This document shows positions 42,087-50,629 of a DNA stretch of 64,000 nucleotides, one piece after another. The stretch is taken from assembly GCA_020633335.1 (NCBI GenBank), contig JACKDU010000004.1:124001-188000 (forward strand), given 5' to 3'. The number at the start of each line of letters is the position of its first letter. Positions within the stretch are counted from its first letter, which is position 1. The DNA comes from Myxococcales bacterium (GTDB lineage Bacteria; Myxococcota_A; Polyangia; Nannocystales; Nannocystaceae). The notes below the pieces were generated by a model. That model worked only from the letters and a program-made list of their open reading frames with translations. It was not told where the DNA came from and did no database searches. Both the position numbers and the translations under genes were made by a program.

Positions 42087-43067
42087 CTACGCCGGCGGAT
42101 CCGTCTGCACGTTGAGGTTGCAGAGGAGCGCGGTCGGGTAGTCGTCGAAGTAGTTGCCGTCGGCGTTGGCGTCGACGCAGTCCGGGATCTCGCAGCCGAT
42201 GTACTGCTTGCCCGGCTCCGGCGGGTTGCTCTTGGTCCAGTCGGTCTTGCGGGTGTGCGAGAGGCAGATGGCCCCGTCGGTGTTCCAGCAGCCCTCGATC
42301 GGCCAGTTCGTCTCCGAGTCCTGGATGTGCTTGCGATCGAAGACGTCGATCTGGGTGCCGTTGCGGGTGGTCGCCAGGCCGACGCCGCAGTAGTCGGCGC
42401 GCTTGAGGCGGGTGCACGTGTAGTGATAGGTCCAGAGATCTTCGCCGCCGACGACCTTGCCCGGGACGTAGCCCCAGAAGGCGCAGTCGGCCAGGGCGGC
42501 GCCGAGGCACGCCCAGGTCGCGTCGCTGGGGCCCGACTCCAGCCGCTCGCCGGTCTCCATGTCCCAGTTGCCCCTCAGCGAGATCGCCTTGGTCGGGTTG
42601 CCGTGACCGTCCTCGCAGGCGTTGGCCCAATCCGTGCTCGGCGGCGTCCGGACGCGGAGTTCCTGCACGACGAGGCCATCCGCGGTCGGCGGCTCGATGT
42701 TGATGACGGCGACCTCGCGCGCCACTGGGACCTCGTTCTCGTCATCCTCCTCGATGTCGATGCGGGCATTCTCAAGGTCCTGCCCCGCGAGCTCCTCCTG
42801 GGTGTCCGGATCGGTGGCGACGACCGTATTGTTCGCACCGACGGAGGGGTTGTTGAGGTTGACGCCGTTGAACTTGATGCCGTTGAACTTGCGCCCGTTC
42901 AACTCAATGCCGTTGTCCTCGACATTACGCCATTGCAGGCGCCCCTCGTCGTCCACGAAGTTCTGGGTGAGCGAGTTGTCGTAGACTCCGTCGTCCTCGA
43001 CTTGATCACAGCCAGGAATGGCGAGTGCGACCAAAATCGCGGCGACCTTCCATCGGTAATTGTCCAT
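42087..43067 (-). CDS. ADYC-motif lipoprotein
   Basis: This 326-residue protein has a signal peptide with lipobox AIPGC. The N-terminal part has short NG repeats (IELNGRKFNGIKFNGVNLN), and the C-terminal half carries Cys pairs and the LKRADYCGVG block that names the ADYC family of myxobacterial lipoproteins. GGGAGG sits upstream of ATG 43067. The first half (43067 to about 42640) uses many A/T-ending codons (AAT, GAT, CAA, CGT, ATT); the second half is almost pure G/C-ending. This change inside one gene is the left end of a codon-usage patch that continues into the upstream kinase gene. Function is unknown. Confidence 0.82.
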   Translation of the reverse strand: MDNYRWKVAAILVALAIPGCDQVEDDGVYDNSLTQNFVDDEGRLQWRNVEDNGIELNGRKFNGIKFNGVNLNNPSVGANNTVVATDPDTQEELAGQDLENARIDIEEDDENEVPVAREVAVINIEPPTADGLVVQELRVRTPPSTDWANACEDGHGNPTKAISLRGNWDMETGERLESGPSDATWACLGAALADCAFWGYVPGKVVGGEDLWTYHYTCTRLKRADYCGVGLATTRNGTQIDVFDRKHIQDSETNWPIEGCWNTDGAICLSHTRKTDWTKSNPPEPGKQYIGCEIPDCVDANADGNYFDDYPTALLCNLNVQTDPPA

Positions 43068-43133
43068 GTTGTTCTACCTCCCGAGGTCCTGATACCACAC
43101 ACCGGCGACGGTAGACCACAGCAAATTGGCGCG

Positions 43134-46100
43134 CTACTCGCTGGCTGGCCGGTCGGATTTTCGCCAGCGCGGCGTCGCGCAGAGGCGAAGTCCGGTCGTC
43201 CATTCGCGCATCGACTCCGGGGTCACCGGCCGGTTGTAGGCCCGCGCCTGGACGGCGTCGTAGGCGAATCCAGTGCCCCGCGCCACCGTATCGCCCTCCG
43301 AGAACGACGGCTCCACCCACTCGATCGCGTTTCCTGGCATGTCGTGGATCCCGAAGGGACTGACACTGACCGGAAACGAGCCGACCTCCGTCGGTCCGTG
43401 CGCCTTGCTGCTACGGCCGAAGGTGAGGTCGAAATTGCTATCCGTCGGCCGGAGGACGTCTCCATGGGGGTAGTTGCGCTGGTCAGCGCCGCGCGCGGCC
43501 CGCTCCCATTCGAGCTCTGTGCACAATCGCGCCCCCGGCAGCCGGCCGGACGTATTGAGCCAGTCGACATAGGCGCGCGCGTTCCCGACTGTGACACCGA
43601 GGACCGGCCAACGGGTCCAATGCTGGTCCGCGAGCATCGTCCGATCCGGGAAGTGGAGGACGTCGTCGCGGCCGAGCGCGTGGGCCTCACCGTCCATGTC
43701 AAAGTTGAGACGCCACCCCTCCGCGGTCTCCTCGAGTCGGAGGTTGTCGACGTCGGGCACCAGATCACCGCGCTCTTCCCTCGGGATCGCGTCGAGGAAG
43801 TCGAGCCACTCGCCGAAGGTCACCTCATAGATCGCTATCATGTACTCTCCTGTCGCCACCTCGTGGAGCGGCGGCGCCAGGAAGAAGGACTTTCGCATCG
43901 TCTCGTCGTCGGCGCTCCCGGCCCAGAAGCGACCGGGCGGGATGTAGACGAAGCCCTCGGGCACCTCATCCATGTCGGGGAGCGGGATCGAGAGCTCGAG
44001 CCCCTCGCCTCGCTTGGCCATCAGCGGGTAGCGGAGAGCGCCGACTTCGAGGAGGTACGAGCCGGGCGAGAGCTCGACGTCACGGAGCGGCGAGGCCCCG
44101 AGCGAGCGTCGATCGACGAGCTCATAGACGCCGTCTTCACCGCGCTGATAGCGGGACATGGCGACCTCGACGCCGGGCGGGTCGGTCGTCAACGAGAGGT
44201 GCGCCGGCGCGCTCCAACGCTCGACGAACGTCCCCTCCGTGTCATAGAGGCGCAGGCGCTCCAGCAGCTCCTCGGCCTGGGGTCTGTCGTATCGCATCTC
44301 TGCGAGGAGCGCCCGCTCGAAGAGCACACCAGCGAGCCGCTCGAAGACGTCGGCCTGGCTCGGGTCGAGGACCAGCGCCCCCTCCTGTGCCTGGAGCGCC
44401 TCCTTGAACGCATGGTCGGCGAGCGGCCCGGCGACGATCGCCTTCGCCCAGAGCTCTTCGCCCTCCTCGCTCCGCCTGCTGTCGATCGCCGCGAACGCCT
44501 CGCTACGCAGGCGCGCGAAGCCCTCACGGAGGACCTCCGCCTCGCGCAGGTGCTCGTCCGCTTCGCTAAGCTTTGCCTCGACCCGAGCCTGCAGCGCCTG
44601 GTACTCCTGGACCTTCACCCCCCCGTAGACCGCCCCGAGGATCGTCGGGATCGCCACCATCGCCGCCCGCCGGAGCTGGCGGCCCCGGGCGACCGAGCGC
44701 CGGCTCGACGCGAGGAAGTCGCGCTCGCGCGGGCGCAGGCTGGTCTCGTCGAGGTAGAGGCTCGCGCGGGTCAGGGCCGCGGTCCCCCAGAGCGCGTCGC
44801 GGGGCTTGCCGAGGCGCTCCCACTCGCTCGCCGCGGTCTCGAGCGAGTGGAGGAGGATCCGGCCCTCGCGCTCCTCGTCGAGCCAGCCCCGGAGGGTCCC
44901 CCAGCCGCCGATCAGCGCCTCGTGGGCGATCTCGTAGATGATCCCGTCGGCGGTCTCGCGGACCACCAGGAGGCGCGAGCGGACCAGCGCCTCGAGGGCG
45001 GTCCGGGCCTCCGCGCTCTCGCCGGTGAGCTCGTCCTCGCTGAGGTTCGCGCGGGTGTCCTCGATCGTCACCAGGCGGACCAGGATCCGCCGGGCCTCGG
45101 TCCGCGCCTGCGGGAGGAGCGAGGCGAGGACCCCGTCGCCGTGGCGAGCGAGCGCGCCGGTGACCCCGCCGATCGTCTCGAGGTTCGCGCGGGTGATCAC
45201 CGCGGCGGCGTGATCGCGGACCTCCCAGAGCTCGGCGAGGGCGAACTGCAGGAGCGGCAGCGAGCCCTCGACGCCGGCGTCGATCAGCTCCTCGACCAGC
45301 TCGTCGCTCTCAAAGCGCACGCCCTGGAGCTCGGCCGGCCCGGCGATCGCCTCGCGGGCGCCGTCGTGGGTCAGCGGGCGCAGGAGATAGATCGCCCGCG
45401 AGATCTCCTCGCCGAGCTCGGGGATCTCGGCGACCCGGGTCAGGAAGTCGCCGCGGGCCGAGGCCATCAGGCGCACCCCCGGGACCCCGGCGGCGATCTG
45501 GGCGAGCACCGCCCCGACGGTCGCCGCCTGCTCCTTGTCGGCGATCGTCACCAGCTCCTCGAGCTGGTCGATGAAGATGATCAGCCCGCGGGCGGCCCCG
45601 AGCTGCTTGCGGAGGTACCAGCCGAAGGTCACCGCCGACTCGGTGATCAGCGCGTGGAGGGTCTCCTCCTCGACGTCGAGGTAGCCGGCGAGCACCGAGG
45701 TCAGCACCTGGAGCGGCTTGCGCCCCGGCATCATCGCCACGCTGGTCCAGCTCCGCTCGGGTTCGATCGCCCCGTCCTGGACCAGCGGGATCACGCCGGC
45801 GCGGCAGAGCGACGACTTGCCGACGCCCGAGTCGCCGGCGACGAGGACGAAGGAGTCCGAGCGCAGGCGCTCGACCACCGCCCGGATCTCGAGGGAGCGG
45901 CCGAAGAAGAGCGAGCGGTGCTCGGCTTCGAAGGCCCGCAGGCCGCGGTAGGGGTTGCCGGTCGGGACCTGCTGTTGCCGACCGACCGGCGTCAGGATCT
46001 CGAGGGCCGAGCGGAGCTCGTCGCCGGAGGCGTAGCGCTCGGCCGGGTTGAGCCGGAGGCAGCGCTCGATGATCGACACCAGGCGCGGGTCGGCGTTCGG

Positions 46101-47369
46101 CACGAGGCGATCGATCGCCGGGAACTTGCCCTCGAGGATCGCCGCCGCGAGCTCGGTGAGCGAGAGCCCGGCGTAGGGCGTGCGCCCGGTGAGGAGCGCG
46201 TAGAGGACGATCCCGGTCGCGTAGACGTCCGAGGAGCGCGACGCCGGCTCGCCGTGCCAGAGCTCCGGGGCCATGTAGTGCGGCGTCCCCATCAGCGCGC
46301 CGACCTGGGTCAGCGAGGGGGCGCGCCGCGAGTCGACGAGCCACGAGGCGGCCGCCGCCTTCGCCGCCGCCGCCTCGGCCTCGCCGCGCGCGGTGTCGGC
46401 GACCACCGAGACGTTCGCGGTGTTGCTGAGGCGCGCGAGCATCGTCTCGTCGCGGGCCGCGTTGAGCGCGTCGATCCGGGCGAGGACCGCCTCCGGCAGC
46501 GCCTCCGGCCGCGTCGCGGGGTTGGCCCCGGCCGCGCTCCGCTCGTTGGGCCCGAGCGGGGCGAAGTGCGGGCGCGGCGGGGCGCCAGCGCTCGGCGGGG
46601 GCGCGGGCGCAGCCGGCGTCGGAGCGACGCTCGCCGCGACGCTCGCGTCGTCGTCCGCGGGCGCGTCGTCGTCCTCGGCCTCGCCGTCGAGCGCCTCGGG
46701 CTCCTCGAGCGCGCTCTCGTCGATCTGCGCCCCGGTCGCCGGATAGGCGCGTGAGCGGCTCTCCGCCCGCTCCTTCCGCCGCCGCTTCTGCCGGCGCCGC
46801 TCCTCCTTCCGAGGATCGCGGATCAGCTTGGCGAGGCTGAAGTCGAGGATCTTCACCTCGCCGTTGTCGTCGACCATCACGTTGGCGAGCTTGATGTCGC
46901 GATGGAGGACCCCGTGGCGGTGGGCGTTGGCGAGGCCGCGGGCGAGGCCGATCGCCAGCTTGTGGACCTGCTGCCAGCTCAGCGGGAGATCGAGCTCGCT
47001 GAGGCTCTTGCCGTGGATGTATTCGCAGACCAGGTAGGGGTTGCCCTCGAGCTCCCCCACCCGGTAGATCGCCATGATGTTCGGGTGATGGAGGCGGGCG
47101 GCCGCCCGCGCCTCGACGAGGAAGCGCTCGCGCTCGTTCTCCGAGGCGGTCAGGCTCGAGATGAACTTGATCGCCACCGGGCGATCGAGGACCCGGTCCT
47201 GGGCGAGGAAGACCTGGCCCATGCTCCCGCGGCCCAGCGGTCGGACCAGCCGGTACTCGTCGAACTCCTCGGGCGGCGACCAGTCCTCGAGGAGGCGCTG
47301 ACGCCCCGAGGAGATCGGGCTCGCCGACTCGAGGGCTCGCCTCTCCGGATCGTCTCTCGCACCGACCAT
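43134..47369 (-). CDS. Kinase-STAND NTPase-SUMF1 fusion protein
   Basis: The start is ATG 47369 (1411 residues); upstream codons are not coding in character. Residues about 35-440 are a Ser/Thr kinase: VAIKF lysine, HRDIKLAN (156-163), DFS in place of DFG (176-178), GTPHYMAPE near 361-369. Between DFS and APE lies an insertion of about 165-170 residues, basic and then Pro/Ala-rich, inside the activation segment. Residues about 480-890 are a STAND-type NTPase (NPYRGLRAFEAEHRSLFFGR, P-loop GDSGVGKSS near 512-520, IIFIDQLEELV Walker B). A transmembrane segment is near 903-920. The C-terminus from about 1135 is a SUMF1/formylglycine-generating-enzyme-like domain (FVYIPPGRFWAG, LCTELEWERAARG, GLRLCAT). 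Codon use changes sharply after the transmembrane segment. Confidence 0.9.
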   Translation of the reverse strand: MVGARDDPERRALESASPISSGRQRLLEDWSPPEEFDEYRLVRPLGRGSMGQVFLAQDRVLDRPVAIKFISSLTASENERERFLVEARAAARLHHPNIMAIYRVGELEGNPYLVCEYIHGKSLSELDLPLSWQQVHKLAIGLARGLANAHRHGVLHRDIKLANVMVDDNGEVKILDFSLAKLIRDPRKEERRRQKRRRKERAESRSRAYPATGAQIDESALEEPEALDGEAEDDDAPADDDASVAASVAPTPAAPAPPPSAGAPPRPHFAPLGPNERSAAGANPATRPEALPEAVLARIDALNAARDETMLARLSNTANVSVVADTARGEAEAAAAKAAAASWLVDSRRAPSLTQVGALMGTPHYMAPELWHGEPASRSSDVYATGIVLYALLTGRTPYAGLSLTELAAAILEGKFPAIDRLVPNADPRLVSIIERCLRLNPAERYASGDELRSALEILTPVGRQQQVPTGNPYRGLRAFEAEHRSLFFGRSLEIRAVVERLRSDSFVLVAGDSGVGKSSLCRAGVIPLVQDGAIEPERSWTSVAMMPGRKPLQVLTSVLAGYLDVEEETLHALITESAVTFGWYLRKQLGAARGLIIFIDQLEELVTIADKEQAATVGAVLAQIAAGVPGVRLMASARGDFLTRVAEIPELGEEISRAIYLLRPLTHDGAREAIAGPAELQGVRFESDELVEELIDAGVEGSLPLLQFALAELWEVRDHAAAVITRANLETIGGVTGALARHGDGVLASLLPQARTEARRILVRLVTIEDTRANLSEDELTGESAEARTALEALVRSRLLVVRETADGIIYEIAHEALIGGWGTLRGWLDEEREGRILLHSLETAASEWERLGKPRDALWGTAALTRASLYLDETSLRPRERDFLASSRRSVARGRQLRRAAMVAIPTILGAVYGGVKVQEYQALQARVEAKLSEADEHLREAEVLREGFARLRSEAFAAIDSRRSEEGEELWAKAIVAGPLADHAFKEALQAQEGALVLDPSQADVFERLAGVLFERALLAEMRYDRPQAEELLERLRLYDTEGTFVERWSAPAHLSLTTDPPGVEVAMSRYQRGEDGVYELVDRRSLGASPLRDVELSPGSYLLEVGALRYPLMAKRGEGLELSIPLPDMDEVPEGFVYIPPGRFWAGSADDETMRKSFFLAPPLHEVATGEYMIAIYEVTFGEWLDFLDAIPREERGDLVPDVDNLRLEETAEGWRLNFDMDGEAHALGRDDVLHFPDRTMLADQHWTRWPVLGVTVGNARAYVDWLNTSGRLPGARLCTELEWERAARGADQRNYPHGDVLRPTDSNFDLTFGRSSKAHGPTEVGSFPVSVSPFGIHDMPGNAIEWVEPSFSEGDTVARGTGFAYDAVQARAYNRPVTPESMREWTTGLRLCATPRWRKSDRPASE

Positions 47370-47531
47370 CGCGCCGCATCCCCCAAATACCACGTCCCCC
47401 CACCTCCTACCCACAAAGAGCCGCGCGGACCTCCGCATGGCCAAAGTCGCCGATTGCCCGGCTACCCCGGCCTATCCCGGGCATTTCCGCGCGCTTGACA
47501 AGATCGCGCGGCCATGTTCCTTGCACCTACA

Positions 47532-48974
47532 ATGCCGCCGTTCTCTCGCCCCGACGTCACGCCGCCGCTCGCGGCCCCTCACCTCCTCCTCGCGGCGCTC
47601 CTCGTCGTCGCCTGCACCGGCGGCGAGGTGAGCAGCGACTCCGCGAGCGCGAGCGCGAGCGCCCCGACCGGCGCCCAGACGATGAGCGCGTCGGGCTCGG
47701 CGAGCGCGTCGATGTCCGCCTCTGCGAGCGAGTCGTCGGGCGAGAACTCGGGGAGCGCGAGCGAGAGCGCCACCAGCGACGGGACCTCGAGCACCGGGCC
47801 GGGGACCAAGTACGACCTCCTGACGCCCGACGGCGGCGACACCGGGATGCCCGGCGAGTGCGGCTGCGGCCTCGGCGAGGAGTACAGCTACATCTGGATC
47901 GCCAACGCCGAGGAGGGGACGGTCTCAAAGATCAACACGGTGACGATGGAGGAGGAGGGCCGCTACATCACCCGCCCCGACGGCAACGGCAACCCCTCGC
48001 GGACCTCGGTCTCCTTCGGGGGCGACGTCGCGGTCGCCAACCGCCACGGCGGCCTCACCAAGATCTACGCCCGCCCCTCGGACTGCGTCGAGTCCAACGG
48101 CATGCCGGGGATCCAGACCTCGCAGGGCGCCGACGACATCCTCCCCTGGGGGGTCGAGGAGTGCGTCGCCTGGTACACCGAATTCCCGGCGACCAACCAG
48201 CGACCGGTCGCCTACACCCAGGGGCGCCTCAACCCGGCGACCTGCAAGTACGAGGACACCAAGATCTGGACGGTGACCAGCGCGACCCCCTCGCTCCCGG
48301 GGACCGGCGGCCCGGGCGGGGTGATCGCCTACCTGGTCAACGGCGACACCGGCAAGGTCGAGGAGACCGTCGACATCCCCGACTTCGACGGGATCCAGCT
48401 CGGGGCCTACGGCGGCGCGGTCGACATGGACGGCAACCTCTACTTCGTGCCGATGGGCGGGATCACCCTCGGCAAGAGGTACCTCGCCAAGGTCGACTAC
48501 TCCTTCCTCACCTACAAGCTCTACGAGATGCCGCCGAACATCGCCTCCTACGGGGTGACGGTCGATCACAACAACCGCGTCTGGATCTCGAGCACGATCG
48601 GCCTCGGGGCGGCGCGCTTCGACCCGGCGACCGAGAAGTGGGCGGTGGTCCCGGAGCCGCTCCTGAGCACCGGCGGGATCGCCCAGGCCCAGGACGGCCC
48701 GGTGTGGATCGCCACCGGCAACCCGGCGGGGGCGGTCGCCGTCGACGCAACCGGCCTCGGGATCCTCCAGAAGCTCCAGGTCCCCGGCGGCACCGAGGTC
48801 AAGGGCGTCGGCGTCGATCACTACGGCTACCTCTGGCTGATCAACGAGGCCGCCTACCGCTTCGACCCGAAGGACTGGAGCTACGAGGTCTACGACGGCC
48901 TCTCCGGCCCCTACACCTACTCGGACATGACCGGCTTCGCCCTCCAGAACACCTCCTGCGAGCCGCCCTCGTAG
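47532..48974 (+). CDS. Lipoprotein with SMP-30/Vgb-like beta-propeller
   Basis: I use ATG 47532 (480 residues); ATG 47514 is equally open, and neither has a clear ribosome site. The signal peptide ends in LVVAC. A Ser/Ala-rich stalk to about residue 85 follows, with CGCGLGEEY just after it. The rest has propeller-type blades with repeated W/Y-x-A-N and D-x-x-G units (YIWIANAEEGTVSKINT, NRVWISSTIGLGAARFDPAT, GPVWIATGNPAGAVAVDAT, YLWLINEAAYRFDP), similar to streptogramin lyase/SMP-30 propellers. It is probably a periplasmic or surface binding or lactonase-like protein. It is divergent from the kinase-STAND gene. Confidence 0.83.
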   Translation: MPPFSRPDVTPPLAAPHLLLAALLVVACTGGEVSSDSASASASAPTGAQTMSASGSASASMSASASESSGENSGSASESATSDGTSSTGPGTKYDLLTPDGGDTGMPGECGCGLGEEYSYIWIANAEEGTVSKINTVTMEEEGRYITRPDGNGNPSRTSVSFGGDVAVANRHGGLTKIYARPSDCVESNGMPGIQTSQGADDILPWGVEECVAWYTEFPATNQRPVAYTQGRLNPATCKYEDTKIWTVTSATPSLPGTGGPGGVIAYLVNGDTGKVEETVDIPDFDGIQLGAYGGAVDMDGNLYFVPMGGITLGKRYLAKVDYSFLTYKLYEMPPNIASYGVTVDHNNRVWISSTIGLGAARFDPATEKWAVVPEPLLSTGGIAQAQDGPVWIATGNPAGAVAVDATGLGILQKLQVPGGTEVKGVGVDHYGYLWLINEAAYRFDPKDWSYEVYDGLSGPYTYSDMTGFALQNTSCEPPS

Positions 48975-48990
48975 GCGGGGCTGGCGTGGC

Positions 48991-50371
48991 CTACGCGTAG
49001 CCGACGATCGTCGCCAGGACGAGGACGATCGCGCCGGCGATCCAGAGCTTCACCATCAGCGGCATCACGAAGCGGAGCCAGCGCTCGAAGGGGATCCGCG
49101 CGAGGCCGAGGATCCCGACCAGGACCGCGTTGGTCGGGACGATCATGTTGGTGAAGCCGTCGCCGAATTGAAAGGCGAGCACCGCCGTCTGCCGGCTCAC
49201 CCCGGTGATGTCGGCGAGCGGCGCCATGATCGGCATGGTCACGTAGGCCTGCCCGGAGCCCGAGGGGATGAAGAGGTTGCAGAGGCTCTGGATCGCGTAC
49301 ATGCCGACCGCGGCGAGGCCCGGCCCGAGGGCGGCGAGCGGCCGCGCGACCCCGTCGATGATCGTGTCGATGATCTGCCCCTCCTCGAGGACCACCTGGA
49401 TCGCCCGCGCGAAGCCGATCAGGAGGGCGGTCGTCGTCAGCTCGGCCGCCCCCTCGCAGAAGCGGCGGGCGGCCGCGTCGACGCCGAGGCGACCGACCAG
49501 CGCGACGACGAGCGCGAGGCCGAGGAAGGCGGCGCCCATCTCCGGGAGGTCCCAGCCCCAGGCGGCGATGCCGACGACCGAGAGGGCGAGGGTCGCGGCG
49601 GCGAGGGCGAGGACGACGAGGTGGCGGCCCGTGAGGCGGGGCGCCGCCTCGGCGATCCGCCAGCCGGGATCGGGCTCGATCGCGGCGACCAGGCTCGCCC
49701 CCGGCTCCGCCCGCACTCGCCGCGCGTAGGCCCACACGTGGTGGACGCCGAGGGCCGCGAAGGGCAGCGTCAGCGCCAGGCGGAGGCCGATCCCGGAGGT
49801 CGACGGGAGGCCGGCGACCTCCTGGGCGATCACCACGGTGAAGGGGGTTGAGCGCGGCGACGCCGTAGCCGATCCCGGCGCCGACGACGATCACGCCGAC
49901 CGCGGTGACCGCGTCGAAGCCCAGGGTGATCGCCAGGGTCAGGAGCACCGGTACGAAGGGCAAGTACTCTTCGGACATGCCGATCGCGCTCGATCCGGCG
50001 ACGAAGGCGAGCATGGTCGCGGCGATCAAGAAGCCCGGGCGGCGGCCGAGGCGGGCGATGAGGTGGCCGAGCGCCGCGTCGATCGCCCCGGTCGCCCGGA
50101 TCACCGCGAGCGCGCCGCCGATGATGAAGACGAAGAAGATGATCGGGTGGCTGGCCGCGAAGCCGCGGGGGATCGCGGTCAGGGTCGCCCAGGGCGGGAG
50201 CGGCGGCGCGTCGACCGGGGCGTAGGTGCCGGCGACGATGATCGCCCGCCCGCTCGCCCCGGCCGCCCGCTCGAACGCGCCCGCCGGCAGGAGATAGGTC
50301 GCCAGGTGGGCGGCCGCCACCATCCCGAGGAGGAGGACGAGGGTGTGGGGGACCCGGAGGCCGGCGCGCAT
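48991..50371 (-). pseudogene. YfcC-family transporter with a one-base frameshift
   Basis: The N-terminal part (50371 to about 49848) encodes VPHTLVLLLGMVAAAHLATY and SHPIIFFVFIIGGALAVIRA, then GMSEEYLPFVPVLLTLAITL; the C-terminal part in another frame (49843 to 48991) encodes AQEVAGLPSTSGIGLRLALT and SLCNLFIPSGSGQAYVTMP. Together they match the YfcC/C4-dicarboxylate-type carrier layout. The frames join at a run of five G (49843-49847 on the forward strand); four would restore ALNPFTVVIAQ. So the gene is broken by one base in a homopolymer, through mutation or read error. If intact it would be an inner-membrane carrier of about 460 residues for organic or amino acids. Confidence 0.83.
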
Positions 50372-50629
50372 CGGCGCACATTGTAGGGCGGCCAGCGAGC
50401 GCCGTCGTCGGCCGCGAGCGTGGATCCCCGCGGCCGGCCGGGTGCGGTACCCTGATCCGGCGGCCGCGCGGCCCTTGGGGAGCGCGTCGCTGGCCCCTGA
50501 CGAGCATGACGATCCACCGCCCGCCCCAGCTCGCGCGCACGCCGAGGCGACCCGGCCACGGCGGCGCCGTCACGGGCGGACGCGACCGGCTCGACGAGCC
50601 GCGGGGCGCCGCGGCGAGGTAGGTCAGCG

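Noticed and set aside
41865..46754. 1629-codon forward frame over the kinase-STAND gene
   Set aside because: It is an antisense shadow of a strong reverse-strand gene with complete kinase and NTPase motifs.
47495..47533. TTGACA and TACAAT before the propeller lipoprotein gene
   Set aside because: The spacing is 27 bases, too long for a sigma-70-type promoter, and the -10 overlaps the start codon.
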